Shown: positions 17,109 to 26,980 of the stretch, in pieces
Position numbering within the stretch: the first letter of the stretch is position 1
How the letters are laid out: each line of letters starts with the position of its first letter
Assembly: GCA_030645815.1 (NCBI GenBank)
Contig: JAUSMW010000036.1
Coordinates: 1-50,386, forward strand
Length of the DNA: 50,386 bases
Source: Candidatus Saccharimonadota bacterium
Lineage (GTDB): Bacteria > Patescibacteriota > Saccharimonadia > Saccharimonadales > Saccharimonadaceae
Reading direction: 5' to 3'
Notes under the pieces: generated by a model
The model's database searches: none
The model's input: only the letters and a program-made list of their open reading frames with translations
Told to the model about the DNA's origin: nothing
Made by a program: the position numbers and the translations under genes

Positions 17109-18389
17109 ATGAAAGTAACTAGAAAAAACCTATCCACTACAAAAGTCCAACTAACTATTAGCTTGAGTACAAAAGAACTAAAAGGCGCCGAAGATGTAGC
17201 CTTGGTCCATATGGGCAATGAGCTGAAAGTTCCAGGCTTTCGCAAAGGCAAAGTCCCAACCAAAGTCGTCAAACAACAAGTATCTGAGGAAGAATTAAAT
17301 TCTCATACTATGAGCGACGCAATCAATCGTGCTGTTCCCGAAGCATTCGAAACTGAAAAACTGCAGCCGCTCGACCGACCAGAAGTAGAGGTCAAAAAGT
17401 ATGTCCCGGGTGCAGAACTAGAATTTACTGCAGAAGTCGAAGTGTTGCCACCAATCAAGCTCGGTGACTACAAGAAACTAAAAATAACTAAGCCTAAAAT
17501 TTCTGTCGTCAAAAAAGATATTGACCAGGTTGTTGAGCGCATGCGAACTAGCTTTTCTGAAAAGAAAGAGGTTAAACGCGCGGCCAAGGATGGTGACGAA
17601 GCAACGATTGATTTCAAAGGGTTTGATAGTAAAGGTGAGGCATTTGCAGGTGGTGAAGGCAAAGACTACCCGCTAATTATTGGTAGCAAGAGTTTTATTC
17701 CAGGTTTCGAAGAAGGTTTGGTCGGTAAAAAGGCAGGTGATGCATTCGATTTACCCGTAACTTTTCCAACGGACTACCAGGCCGCCCATTTAGCTGGTCA
17801 AAAATGTAAATTTGAAGTAAAAATTAAAAGTGTTAGCGAAGTTGTTCTACCGAAAGTTGATAATGAATTTGCCAAAAAGTGTGGCCCATTCAACAGTGTT
17901 GCCGAGCTAGAAGCAGACATCAAAAATGAGATTAAAGCTCAGCGCGAACACGAAGCAGCCGAAGGCTTGAAAGATCAGCTGGTTGAGCAACTAGTAGCAG
18001 CTAGCAAGCTCGAAACACCGGAAGTTCTAGTAAAAGACCAGATGAAAAATATTGAGCTTGATTTTACTCAGAATCTAGCAGCACGCGGTATGAGTTTAGA
18101 GCAATATCTAGAGGACAAGAAACTAACTCGCGAAGATTGGGAAAAAACTGAACTACACGATGCAGCCGAAAAGCGTATACAAGCCGCGCTAGTACTGGCA
18201 GAAGTCAGCAAGCTAGAAAAAATCACAGTTGACGACGATGAAGTAGCGGTTCGCCACCAACAATTATTGCAACAATACCCAGACCCAAATATGCGACAAC
18301 AACTAGAAACCCCAGAAGCCAAAAACGACATATACAATCGTTTAGCAACTGAAAAAACCCTTGACCGACTAGTTGAACTGAATAGCTAA
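17109..18389 (+). CDS. tig: Trigger factor (ribosome-associated chaperone)
   Basis: Trigger factor binds the ribosome exit tunnel and assists nascent-chain folding. The N-terminal ribosome-binding domain carries the signature region VPGFRKGKVPTKVV. A central FKBP-type PPIase domain (about residues 150-235, DGDEATIDFKGFDSKGEAFAGG, SFIPGFEEGLVGK) and the long helical C-terminal domain follow. At about 426 residues the length is typical. The ORF track extends 23 codons upstream. The ATG at 17109 gives the usual start and lies just after the -10. It sits upstream of clpP, the common tig-clpP neighbourhood. Confidence 0.94.
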   Translation: MKVTRKNLSTTKVQLTISLSTKELKGAEDVALVHMGNELKVPGFRKGKVPTKVVKQQVSEEELNSHTMSDAINRAVPEAFETEKLQPLDRPEVEVKKYVPGAELEFTAEVEVLPPIKLGDYKKLKITKPKISVVKKDIDQVVERMRTSFSEKKEVKRAAKDGDEATIDFKGFDSKGEAFAGGEGKDYPLIIGSKSFIPGFEEGLVGKKAGDAFDLPVTFPTDYQAAHLAGQKCKFEVKIKSVSEVVLPKVDNEFAKKCGPFNSVAELEADIKNEIKAQREHEAAEGLKDQLVEQLVAASKLETPEVLVKDQMKNIELDFTQNLAARGMSLEQYLEDKKLTREDWEKTELHDAAEKRIQAALVLAEVSKLEKITVDDDEVAVRHQQLLQQYPDPNMRQQLETPEAKNDIYNRLATEKTLDRLVELNS

Positions 18390-18405
18390 ATTACCCACTC
18401 TATCG

Positions 18406-18411
18406 TATAAT
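18406..18411 (+). promoter_or_regulatory. -10 box of the gene at 18422
   Basis: TATAAT ends 10 nt before the ATG at 18422. No ribosome-binding site is visible. Confidence 0.6.
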
Positions 18412-18421
18412 ACAAAGTATT

Positions 18422-18934
18422 ATGGCAGCTGAAAGAATCGGTGAAGTGCTCAAAGGCGAAGGGCCTTTACGAACGCAAGATGGAGTAGTCATTCCCTTTG
18501 AGTTCAGGAATAAAAATCACAGATTAGCCCTTAGTAACCAAGAGCTTGATGATTTTGCAGTACGTTCGTTCACTAGAACGAGTTATCAAGATAATATAAA
18601 TCTAGAAATGCCGGGATTAGACAGGGTATTTATTCATTCAACCAAACTTCTAAATGACAGTGGAGCGTTGAATATGGTGACTCAAATATCATCTTTTACA
18701 GATAGTCCATATACAGGTGTTGCATTTAACGTAGAAGGCCGTTATCGGCAAGGATGGCAGCTACGGGATATTGAAAAGGTTCCTGACATTACACTCATGA
18801 CTTGGGTAGTAGATCGAATGACCAGTAAAGTCTTAGAAAGGCAAGTAGCGCAAAAGCGTCGTGATATAAAAAATAGAGAGACAGAGCTTCTTGATAACGC
18901 AGGAGTGCCAAAACCTCTTGATATCTACGCCTAG
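18422..18934 (+). CDS. Hypothetical protein between tig and clpP
   Basis: This 170-residue soluble protein has no signal peptide or membrane helix and no recognised family. It is mixed alpha/beta with a charged C-terminal helical region (RQVAQKRRDIKNRETELLDN). It has a leaderless-type promoter. Its stop codon lies within the CIRCE-like operator of clpP. The position between the chaperone and protease genes suggests, but does not show, a proteostasis role. Confidence 0.7.
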   Translation: MAAERIGEVLKGEGPLRTQDGVVIPFEFRNKNHRLALSNQELDDFAVRSFTRTSYQDNINLEMPGLDRVFIHSTKLLNDSGALNMVTQISSFTDSPYTGVAFNVEGRYRQGWQLRDIEKVPDITLMTWVVDRMTSKVLERQVAQKRRDIKNRETELLDNAGVPKPLDIYA

Positions 18935-18957
18935 CACTCGCTTGACTTGAGTGCCAG
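18931..18957 (+). promoter_or_regulatory. CIRCE-like operator (HrcA site) on the clpP promoter
   Basis: CTAGCACTC, a 9-nt spacer and GAGTGCCAG match the CIRCE consensus TTAGCACTC-N9-GAGTGCTAA at 15 of 18 arm positions with the exact spacer. The spacer contains the whole -35 hexamer of clpP, so a bound HrcA repressor would block RNA polymerase. The hrcA gene is not in the window. Confidence 0.75.
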
Positions 18958-18969
18958 GCAGCGTATAAT
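18942..18969 (+). promoter_or_regulatory. Promoter of clpP
   Basis: TTGACT and TATAAT are separated by 16 nt, the best -35/-10 pair among the leaderless-type genes here. The -10 ends 7 nt before the ATG at 18977. Confidence 0.85.
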
Positions 18970-18976
18970 TATTTAC

Positions 18977-19573
18977 ATGACAAAACCTAGCAATTACTTA
19001 GTCCCAACGGTTGTTGAAAAATCGAGCGATGGTGAACGTGCTTTTGACATATATAGTCGCTTGCTCAAAGACCGTATCATCTTTTTAGGTGAAGACGTCA
19101 ATGAACATACGGCAAACCTAGTTGTTGCACAGTTACTATTTTTAGCGGGCGAGGACAGTAAAAAAGATATTTATTTTTATGTGAATAGCCCTGGCGGTAG
19201 CGTTCATGATGGTCTGGCGATTTACGACACTATGCAATATATCAAACCAGACGTTCACACTATTGGTATCGGTCTACAGGCTAGTATGGGCGCATTCTTA
19301 TTGAGTAGTGGTACAAAGGGTAAACGCTTTATGTTGCCACATGCACGAGCTATGATTCACCAAGTTTCATCAGGCGCACAAGGTCAAGTAACAGATATGG
19401 AAATATCACTCAAAGAAAGCATACGGGTTAAAGAACTCCTCACCGACCTGCTCGCAAAAAACACTGGTCAAAAGCGCGCCAAAATAAAAGAAGATATGGA
19501 GCGAGACTACTGGATGACCGCCGAACAAGCCAAAAAGTATGGTCTCATCGACGAAATTATCAAAAAAGCCTAA
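18977..19573 (+). CDS. clpP: ATP-dependent Clp protease proteolytic subunit
   Basis: ClpP is the barrel peptidase that works with ClpX/ClpA-type unfoldases. The active site is intact: Ser103 in LQASMGAF, His128 in RAMIHQ and Asp177 in MERDYWM, with the NSPGGSV loop before them. The length of 198 residues is typical. The ORF track begins ten codons earlier, but that start overlaps the promoter. The ATG at 18977 lies 7 nt after TATAAT. The CIRCE-like site at its -35 implies heat-shock control by HrcA. No clpX follows; rpoB is next. Confidence 0.94.
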   Translation: MTKPSNYLVPTVVEKSSDGERAFDIYSRLLKDRIIFLGEDVNEHTANLVVAQLLFLAGEDSKKDIYFYVNSPGGSVHDGLAIYDTMQYIKPDVHTIGIGLQASMGAFLLSSGTKGKRFMLPHARAMIHQVSSGAQGQVTDMEISLKESIRVKELLTDLLAKNTGQKRAKIKEDMERDYWMTAEQAKKYGLIDEIIKKA

Positions 19574-19581
19574 TAAAACAC

Positions 19582-19610
19582 TTGACAGTTTGCAATTAAC
19601 CCCTCACAAT
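19582..19610 (+). promoter_or_regulatory. Promoter of rpoBC
   Basis: A consensus TTGACA is followed after 17 nt by CACAAT. Transcription would begin near 19617, leaving a leader of about 150 nt before rpoB. Confidence 0.6.
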
Positions 19611-19616
19611 GGTGTG

Positions 19617-19766
19617 TAATGAATTAGTGTAAGTTGGGTTTTTATGCATTTGGCCTTGGTGGCTCTCGGTTAGAAATGCTTGCCCACGGAGTTAAATCTC
19701 CTAACTTAGTAGATTCGGCGCCCCTAAGTATCAACCACTAACAAGAACCAGGAGACCATTTTTTAT
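19617..19766 (+). promoter_or_regulatory. Long structured leader of rpoB
   Basis: About 150 nt without an ORF. It contains nested pairings GTTAG/CTAAC and GGAG/CTCC around 19670-19710. A leader of this length next to leaderless genes suggests autoregulation of rpoBC, but no known family was recognised. AGGAG lies 12 nt before the ATG. Confidence 0.4.
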
Positions 19767-22700
19767 ATGGCAACTAGCAAAACGCAAGCGAGGCGTTATT
19801 TTACTGATAACGCAACCGTTTTAGACCTACCAGACCTCATCAAACACCAAACAGATTCTTGGCAAGAATTCATCGAAACGGGACTTAGCGAAATTTTCGC
19901 CGAAGTAAACCCAATCGAAGATTACACTGGCCAAAAACTAGAACTACGTTTCAAAGACTATAGTTTCGAAGACCCAAAGTGTACCGAAGCTGACGCTCGT
20001 CACAATAATGTGAGTTTTGAAGCACCTTTGAAAGCTCGTGTTGAGCTAACAAACAAAGTAACTGGCGAAGTAAAAGACAGTGAAATTTATCTAGGTGACT
20101 ACCCATGGATGACCGAACGCGGTACATTCATCATCAACGGTTCTGAGCGTGTGGTTGTGTCTCAGCTTATCCGTTCTGCTGGTGTATTCTTTACTGCTAA
20201 CAAAGGTTCAGTTCGTAACCAATATGGTGCGAAGCTTATTCCTGGCCGTGGTGCATGGCTAGAATTTGAAACCAGTGCCGCTGGTGTACTATATGTAAAA
20301 ATTGACCGTCGCCGAAAAATTGCGGTTACTACACTACTACGTGCACTTGGTTACGGTACAGATACTGCTATCAAGGAACTATTCAAAGATGTTGATACTG
20401 GTGAAATCAACTACATCGACACTACTATTGGCAAAGACCCTAGTAGCGGCACAAACGAAGCCCTGATTGAAGTCTACCGACGTCTACGTCCAGGTGACCT
20501 CGCAACAGTTGAAAACGCAAAAGGCATGATTGAACGAATGTTCTTTGACTTTAAACGATTTGACTTTAGCCGTGTTGGTCGTTACAAAATCAATCAACGT
20601 CTAGGCTTGAAAGTAACTAATACCACTGACAACCGTGTCATGCGTCTAGAAGACTTAGTCGCTATCATAAAAGAAGTCATCCGCCTCAATAACAGCCAAG
20701 AACCTGCTGACGACATCGATGCACTATCAAACCGTCGTGTGAAATTAGTCGGCGAGCTTGTAGCTCGTCAGTTCCGTATCGGTATGCTACGTATGCAACG
20801 TAACACTATGGACCGTATGAGCATGAGCGACCTTGAAACTGTGACTCCTGGCGCACTCATCAATGCACGCCCAATTGTTGCTGCTGTTCGTGAATTCTTC
20901 GCGAGCTCTCAATTGTCACAATTTATGGACCAAACTAACCCACTAGCTGAACTGTCACACAAACGACGCCTTAGCTCTATGGGTCCTGGTGGTTTGAGCC
21001 GTGAACGTGCCGGTCTAGAAGTTCGTGACATCCACGAAACTCACTATGGTCGTATCTGTTCCGTTGAAACACCAGAAGGTGCCAACATCGGACTTGTACT
21101 AAACCTTGCCAGTTACGCTCGTATCAACGAATATGGTTTCATCGAAACTCCATTCCGCAAAGTTGTCAAAAACAAAGTAACTGACGAAGTTATTTATATG
21201 GACGCAGCAGCTGAAGCCCGCGAAATCATCGCCGAAGCCGGTAACGAACTAGATAAAAACGGCAAATTCAAAGCTGCACGTGTGAGTGCTCGTAAAAACT
21301 TGGTACCAGAAGAAGTCGATGCGACTGAAATCACATTTGTTGATGCTGCAATCGGTCAGATTCTAGGTTCAACTGCTAGTTTGATTCCGTTTATTGAGAA
21401 AAACCGTATTGACCGTTCACTAACAGGTTCTAACATGTCACGTCAGGCTGTACCACTATTGCAACCGAAAAGCCCAATCGTTGGAACTGGCATAGAAGGC
21501 GACATCGCTAAAAATACTAGCCAACTAATCTTGGCCGACGGCACTGGTGAAGTAACAAAAGCCGATGCTGATGAAGTTGTAGTCAAATACAAAGACGGTC
21601 CTATCAGCTACGTCCCTATTCACTTTGAACAAAGTAACGACGACCGTTCAATCAACCAAAAGGTTGTTGTAACTCGTGGTCAAAAAGTCAAAAAAGGTGA
21701 TGTACTAATCGAAGGTGCATCTATCGAAGGCGGCGAACTTGCCCTCGGTCGTGACCTGACTGTGGCCTTTATGCCGTGGAGCGGTTACAACATGGATGAC
21801 TCTATCATCCTAAGCTCTCGTATCGTTAAAGAAGACGATTTGACTAGTATTAACATTCAAGATTTCATGGTTGAAGTCCGTGAAACTAAATTAGGTCCAG
21901 AAATTGTGACCCGCGATATTCCAAATGTATCAGAGGAAAGCCTACGTCACCTCGATGAAGACGGAATCGTACAAGTTGGTTCAGAAGTCCACCCAGGCGA
22001 TGTTTTGGTTGGTAAAATTACACCAAAAGGTGAGCAAGAACTTTCTAGCGAAGAACGATTGCTACGCGCAATCTTTGGTGAAAAAGCCAAAGATGTTCGT
22101 GACACATCACAACGTATGAGCAACGGCAAGCACGGTAAAGTTGTTGGCGTCAAAGTCTTTAGTCGCGAAAACGGCAACGAACTAAAAGCCGGTGTGTTGA
22201 TGCAAGTACAAATCTTTGTTGCACAGCTACGTAAAATCGCAGTTGGTGACAAGCTAGCTGGACGACATGGTAACAAGGGTGTTGTTGCACGTATTTTACC
22301 TGAAAACGACATGCCATTTAGCGAGGACGGAACTCCAGTTGACGTACTGCTGAACCCACTGGGTGTGCCATCTCGTATGAACCTTGGTCAGTTGTTTGAA
22401 ACTCACCTCGGTATGGCTGCACGTGCACTAGGCTACAAAGTAGCAACTCCACCATTTAACGGTGTACCAAACCACGTTATTGCTGAACAGCTAAAAGAAG
22501 CTGGCCTACCAACTGATGGTAAAATTCAACTATTTGATGGCCGCACAGGTGAACCATTCCGTGAAAAGACAACCGTTGGTAACATGTACATCATCAAGCT
22601 GCACCACATGATTGCAGACAAGATACATGCTCGTTCTATTGGCCCATACACAATGGTTACCCAACAACCTCTTGGTGGTAAGGCGCAAAACGGTGGACAG

Positions 22701-23123
22701 CGATTTGGTGAGATGGAAGTCTGGGCTCTTGAAGCCTATGGTGCCGCGACTACATTGCAGGAAATGCTAACTATCAAATCCGACGATGTCTATGGTCGCG
22801 CAAAAGCCTACGAATCTATCATCAAGAACGAACCAATTACAGGTCCGAAAGTTCCAGAAAGCTTTAACGTTCTAGTAAAAGAACTGCAAGGTCTTGGTCT
22901 ACGTGTTGATTTAGTCGAAAACGGACAAGACATTGATGCCGAAGAGATTTTGGATGGAACAATTGCCGCAGATGCTGAACCAGAAGCTACACCAACGGTC
23001 GCTGTCGAAGAGACAGAAGCAGTCGGTGACGAAGCTGATGAGCTAGGTGAAATTGACCTTGGTGAAGGAGTCACCATCCAGGACACAGACGAAATCGAAG
23101 AAATAAAGGAGGAGATAGTCTAA
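19767..23123 (+). CDS. rpoB: DNA-directed RNA polymerase subunit beta
   Basis: RpoB forms one half of the RNA polymerase catalytic cleft. Conserved blocks are present. The rifampicin pocket SSQLSQFMDQTNPLAELSHK has Ala in place of the usual Ser after NPL. Further blocks include RICSVETPEGANIGL, MDDSIILSSR, and the GDKLAGRHGNKG and PLGGKAQNGGQRFGEMEVWA segments. At 1118 residues it is on the short side for bacteria. The C-terminus ends in an acidic, Glu-rich tail of about 60 residues. Its stop codon overlaps the rpoC start (TAATG), a tight coupling. Confidence 0.98.
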   Translation: MATSKTQARRYFTDNATVLDLPDLIKHQTDSWQEFIETGLSEIFAEVNPIEDYTGQKLELRFKDYSFEDPKCTEADARHNNVSFEAPLKARVELTNKVTGEVKDSEIYLGDYPWMTERGTFIINGSERVVVSQLIRSAGVFFTANKGSVRNQYGAKLIPGRGAWLEFETSAAGVLYVKIDRRRKIAVTTLLRALGYGTDTAIKELFKDVDTGEINYIDTTIGKDPSSGTNEALIEVYRRLRPGDLATVENAKGMIERMFFDFKRFDFSRVGRYKINQRLGLKVTNTTDNRVMRLEDLVAIIKEVIRLNNSQEPADDIDALSNRRVKLVGELVARQFRIGMLRMQRNTMDRMSMSDLETVTPGALINARPIVAAVREFFASSQLSQFMDQTNPLAELSHKRRLSSMGPGGLSRERAGLEVRDIHETHYGRICSVETPEGANIGLVLNLASYARINEYGFIETPFRKVVKNKVTDEVIYMDAAAEAREIIAEAGNELDKNGKFKAARVSARKNLVPEEVDATEITFVDAAIGQILGSTASLIPFIEKNRIDRSLTGSNMSRQAVPLLQPKSPIVGTGIEGDIAKNTSQLILADGTGEVTKADADEVVVKYKDGPISYVPIHFEQSNDDRSINQKVVVTRGQKVKKGDVLIEGASIEGGELALGRDLTVAFMPWSGYNMDDSIILSSRIVKEDDLTSINIQDFMVEVRETKLGPEIVTRDIPNVSEESLRHLDEDGIVQVGSEVHPGDVLVGKITPKGEQELSSEERLLRAIFGEKAKDVRDTSQRMSNGKHGKVVGVKVFSRENGNELKAGVLMQVQIFVAQLRKIAVGDKLAGRHGNKGVVARILPENDMPFSEDGTPVDVLLNPLGVPSRMNLGQLFETHLGMAARALGYKVATPPFNGVPNHVIAEQLKEAGLPTDGKIQLFDGRTGEPFREKTTVGNMYIIKLHHMIADKIHARSIGPYTMVTQQPLGGKAQNGGQRFGEMEVWALEAYGAATTLQEMLTIKSDDVYGRAKAYESIIKNEPITGPKVPESFNVLVKELQGLGLRVDLVENGQDIDAEEILDGTIAADAEPEATPTVAVEETEAVGDEADELGEIDLGEGVTIQDTDEIEEIKEEIV

Positions 23124-26100
23124 TGAGCCGAGTAATCGCAAACACCAGTATCGCCGACTTTGATGCAGTACGACTAGCCGTTGCTAGTGCAGAAGATATC
23201 AAAAAATGGAGTTACGGTGAAGTAACAAAACCAGAAACAATAAACTATCGAACCCAAAAACCTGAACGTGACGGATTGTTCTGTGAGCGAATCTTTGGTC
23301 CAGTCAAAGACATAAACCCACACGATGCAAAACTAAAAGGAGTTCGTTCTCGCGAAGCTGCAGTTGATAAGAGTGGCGAAGTCGTTACTCGTTCAATTGT
23401 TCGTCGTGAGCGAATGGGACACATTGGCCTAGCTGCACCTGTTGCGCACATTTGGTTCATGCGTGGTACACCATCAGCGATGGGACTACTACTAGGTATG
23501 ACTGTTCGTAACCTAGAACGTGTTGCGTACTTTGCAAGCTACTTAATCTTAGATGTTGATAACGAAAAGCGTGAACAATTACTAGCCGATGCCGAAGCTG
23601 AACTAGAAGCAGGCACCGCAGCAATCAAGATTCGTTACGAAAAAGAAGCAGAAGACGAAAAGGCTGATGTTAAGAAACTAGCTGCTGAACAGACAAAAGA
23701 GCTAGAAGATTTAGCCGAAGCATTTGCAGTTAAAAAATCTCAGCTAGACGGTTTAGCAAAATCAGCCCTACTAGGTGAAATTGAATACCGTAACCTACCT
23801 GACGACTACGCTGACATCGTCAAAGTTGGCATGGGTGGCGAAGCTTTGAAAGCGTTGCTAGAACAAATCAATCTAGAAAAGCTAATCCAGGATCTTTCCG
23901 AAGAAGCTAGTGCCAGCAAGGGTCAAAAGCAAAAGAAAATCCTCAAGCGCCTCAAAGTGCTAGAGGGTATGCACCGTGCCGGTATCAAGCCAATCAACAT
24001 GACAATGTCAGTTCTACCTGTTATCCCACCAGACCTGCGTCCAATGGTGCAACTAACCGGTGGTCGTTTCGCCACATCTGACCTAAACGACCTATATCGT
24101 CGTGTGATTAACCGAAACAACCGTCTCAAGAAGCTAATTGACCTCAACGCTCCAGAAGTTATCCGCCGTAACGAAATGCGTATGCTTCAGGAAGCTGTTG
24201 ATGCATTAGTAGATAACTCTGCAGCTCGTGGTAACCGTGCGGTTAACGCAACTGGTGGCCGACGTAAACTCAAATCTTTGAGCGACATGCTCAAGGGTAA
24301 GCAAGGTCGTTTCCGTCAAAACCTATTAGGTAAACGTGTTGATTATTCTGGTCGTTCAGTTATTGTTGCTGGTCCAGAACTAAAAATCCACCAATGTGGT
24401 TTGCCAAAACAAATGGCGTTAGAGCTATTCAAGCCATTTGTTATCAGCTGGCTATTACGCGGTGAGCATGCTCACAACATTCGCTCTGCAACTCGCTTGA
24501 TCGAAAGTGGCAACACTATCATATGGGACGCATTGGACGAAGTAATTAAGGGCAAATACGTACTACTAAACCGTGCACCATCACTACACCGTTTGTCTAT
24601 TCAGTCATTCCAACCAAAACTAATCGAAGGTAAAGCAATCCAGCTACACCCTCTAGTTTGTGCTGGTTTTAACGCTGACTTTGATGGTGACCAAATGGCT
24701 GTTCACTTGCCTCTGAGCGATGCTGCACAAGCCGAAGCCCGTGATTTAATGTCTGCTACTAACAACTTGCTAAAACCTGCTGATGGTACACCAGTACTAA
24801 ACATCGCACAGGACATCGTGCTCGGTTGTTACTACCTGACATATCCAAAACCAGATGCTCAGACTGAAAAGAAACTATTTAGTTCTGTAACCGAGGCTGT
24901 ACACTCATACGAAAAGGGAATCATTAAATTGCAAACCCCTATTCGTGTACACACCAAAGGACAACTACGTGACACAACTCTAGGACGCGTGTACTTTAAC
25001 GAGTCATTAATCAAAGAGTTCCCATACGTCAACGAAGTCATGACTAAAAAGGCTCTCAACAAAGTTCTTGCACGTATCTTTGAAGCATACGGTAGTGAAA
25101 CAACTGCGGTAACCGCTGATAGTATCAAAGACCTCGCGCTCGAATACGCTACAGCCGCCGCTGTATCAACTGGTATGGATGACTACTTTGATGTTCCTGA
25201 AATGGAAGGTCTGATTGCTGAGGGTGAAAAACTCGCGACTCAAATTTCTGACCAATTCGAAGAAGGTTTGATAACCGAAGAAGAGCGTTATGGTCTAACT
25301 GTTAACGCATGGCGCGGTATCGACAAAAAAGCTATCGCAGTAGTAGAAGACAAGCTAAAAGATTCTGACACTTCAGTCAGCGTCATGGTTAACTCTGGTG
25401 CTCGTGGTAGTATCGATAACATCAAACTTGCGACTGCAATGCTAGGAACAATGGTTGATGCAACCGGTAAAGAAATTGAGCTACCAATCCGTTCTAGTTT
25501 CAAAAAAGGTCTGTCACAACTAGAAGCTTTCGTTGCCACCCGTGGTACACGTAAGGGTTTGATTGACACTGCCCTAAAGACTGCTGACTCTGGTTACTTA
25601 ACTCGTCGTCTAGTCGATGTGAGTCAAGATGTCTTCACAGTTGAAGAAGATTCAAACGACAATGGATTCACCATTTTCCGTAATGAAACTGACGAGACTA
25701 TGATTGAATTTGGCGACCGTCTATACAGTCGTTACGCAGCTGAAAAAATCGGCGACCACATCAAATCAGGTCAACTGATTACCCGTGAAATCGCTGACGC
25801 AATCAATGCTGACGAAAAAATCACCGAAGCCAAAATCTTTAGTGTCCTGACTGCAAAGAACCTCCGTGGTATTCCACAAAAGAGCTACGGTCTCGACATG
25901 GCAACTGGCAAATTGATTGACGTTGCGCAACCTGTTGGTGTCATCGCAGCTCAGTCTGTTGGTGAACCTGGTACGCAGCTAACCCTTCGTAACTTCCATG
26001 CATCTGGTGTAGCCGGTGCAGCCGACATTACCCAGGGTCTACCACGTGTAGACGAGTTATTTGAAGCCCGAACTCCAAAAGGTGAAGCATTGCTATCAGA

Positions 26101-26932
26101 AATTGATGGTACATTACGTATCTGGGAAGACGGCAACAAGTATGTCCTACAAGTAACCCCAGCAAAAGCCAAGGTCAAGAAATTGAAACTAGAAAAACGC
26201 AAAGCTCAGGTAAAGACTGGCACAGAAGTTCTAGCTGGTGATGTATTAGCAGCTAAAAAGGGTGACGAAGAACCTCTAATCGCACCATTTGATGGCATAG
26301 TAGATGTCACCAAAGAAGAAGTGATTGTCTCTAGTAGCAACCAAACGCCTGCTCGTTACGAAGTCCCTAGCACTCACCAGTTGACTGCAAAAGATGGCGA
26401 CGTTGTAACTGCTGGTGACCGTTTGACTGCTGGTTCAATCAACCTTCACGATTTGATGCGCCTAAAGAGCATCGAAGCGACACAACGTTACATCATCAAC
26501 GACGTCCTACGTATCTATGCATCTCAGGGTCAGAACATTGCTGACAAACACCTAGAGATCATTGTGCGTCAGATGTTTAGCCGTGTACAAATCGAAGACC
26601 CTGGTGATAGCTTGTTTGTTACTGGTGACATTGTCTCAAAGGCTTTGGTCATCGAATCTAACGAACGGCTAGTAGAAGCCAAGAAAGAGCCGGCTCAGTT
26701 TACTCAACTATTACTAGGTATCACCAAAGTATCAATTTGGTCTGACAGCTTCCTATCAGCAGCTAGTTTCCAAGACACAACCCGTGTATTGATTAATGCA
26801 GCTGTAACTGGTCGTCAAGACAACCTATACGGTTTGAAAGAAAATGTGATTATCGGTCGCAAGATTCCTGTGGGAACTGGTGCTCGTGATACAGAAGTAG
26901 CAGAAGAAACTACAGAAGACGACGAAGCCTAA
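23123..26932 (+). CDS. rpoC: DNA-directed RNA polymerase subunit beta', without zinc-binding cysteines
   Basis: RpoC carries the catalytic magnesium loop [12 protein letters not shown] (Asp519/521/523). The usual N-terminal zinc ribbon (CxC...CxxC after the FGPVKD motif) is replaced by a cysteine-free segment, [20 protein letters not shown]. In the second site the four cysteines are also gone: VEEDSND for the first, and [16 protein letters not shown] where the others normally lie. The trigger-loop region [16 protein letters not shown] is intact. The N-terminal part has a charged coiled-coil-like stretch (about residues 150-220). Length 1269. AAGGAGGAG precedes the start, which overlaps rpoB by 1 nt. 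Confidence 0.98.
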   Translation: MSRVIANTSIADFDAVRLAVASAEDIKKWSYGEVTKPETINYRTQKPERDGLFCERIFGPVKDINPHDAKLKGVRSREAAVDKSGEVVTRSIVRRERMGHIGLAAPVAHIWFMRGTPSAMGLLLGMTVRNLERVAYFASYLILDVDNEKREQLLADAEAELEAGTAAIKIRYEKEAEDEKADVKKLAAEQTKELEDLAEAFAVKKSQLDGLAKSALLGEIEYRNLPDDYADIVKVGMGGEALKALLEQINLEKLIQDLSEEASASKGQKQKKILKRLKVLEGMHRAGIKPINMTMSVLPVIPPDLRPMVQLTGGRFATSDLNDLYRRVINRNNRLKKLIDLNAPEVIRRNEMRMLQEAVDALVDNSAARGNRAVNATGGRRKLKSLSDMLKGKQGRFRQNLLGKRVDYSGRSVIVAGPELKIHQCGLPKQMALELFKPFVISWLLRGEHAHNIRSATRLIESGNTIIWDALDEVIKGKYVLLNRAPSLHRLSIQSFQPKLIEGKAIQLHPLVCAGFNADFDGDQMAVHLPLSDAAQAEARDLMSATNNLLKPADGTPVLNIAQDIVLGCYYLTYPKPDAQTEKKLFSSVTEAVHSYEKGIIKLQTPIRVHTKGQLRDTTLGRVYFNESLIKEFPYVNEVMTKKALNKVLARIFEAYGSETTAVTADSIKDLALEYATAAAVSTGMDDYFDVPEMEGLIAEGEKLATQISDQFEEGLITEEERYGLTVNAWRGIDKKAIAVVEDKLKDSDTSVSVMVNSGARGSIDNIKLATAMLGTMVDATGKEIELPIRSSFKKGLSQLEAFVATRGTRKGLIDTALKTADSGYLTRRLVDVSQDVFTVEEDSNDNGFTIFRNETDETMIEFGDRLYSRYAAEKIGDHIKSGQLITREIADAINADEKITEAKIFSVLTAKNLRGIPQKSYGLDMATGKLIDVAQPVGVIAAQSVGEPGTQLTLRNFHASGVAGAADITQGLPRVDELFEARTPKGEALLSEIDGTLRIWEDGNKYVLQVTPAKAKVKKLKLEKRKAQVKTGTEVLAGDVLAAKKGDEEPLIAPFDGIVDVTKEEVIVSSSNQTPARYEVPSTHQLTAKDGDVVTAGDRLTAGSINLHDLMRLKSIEATQRYIINDVLRIYASQGQNIADKHLEIIVRQMFSRVQIEDPGDSLFVTGDIVSKALVIESNERLVEAKKEPAQFTQLLLGITKVSIWSDSFLSAASFQDTTRVLINAAVTGRQDNLYGLKENVIIGRKIPVGTGARDTEVAEETTEDDEA

Positions 26933-26966
26933 GTTCTTTATAGACTTTGTTTTTACTACAGAGTGG

Positions 26967-26974
26967 TATAGAAT
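26967..26974 (+). promoter_or_regulatory. -10 region of the pilin-like gene
   Basis: TATAGAAT, preceded by TGG, ends 6 nt before the ATG at 26981. Confidence 0.5.
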
Positions 26975-26980
26975 AGACCC

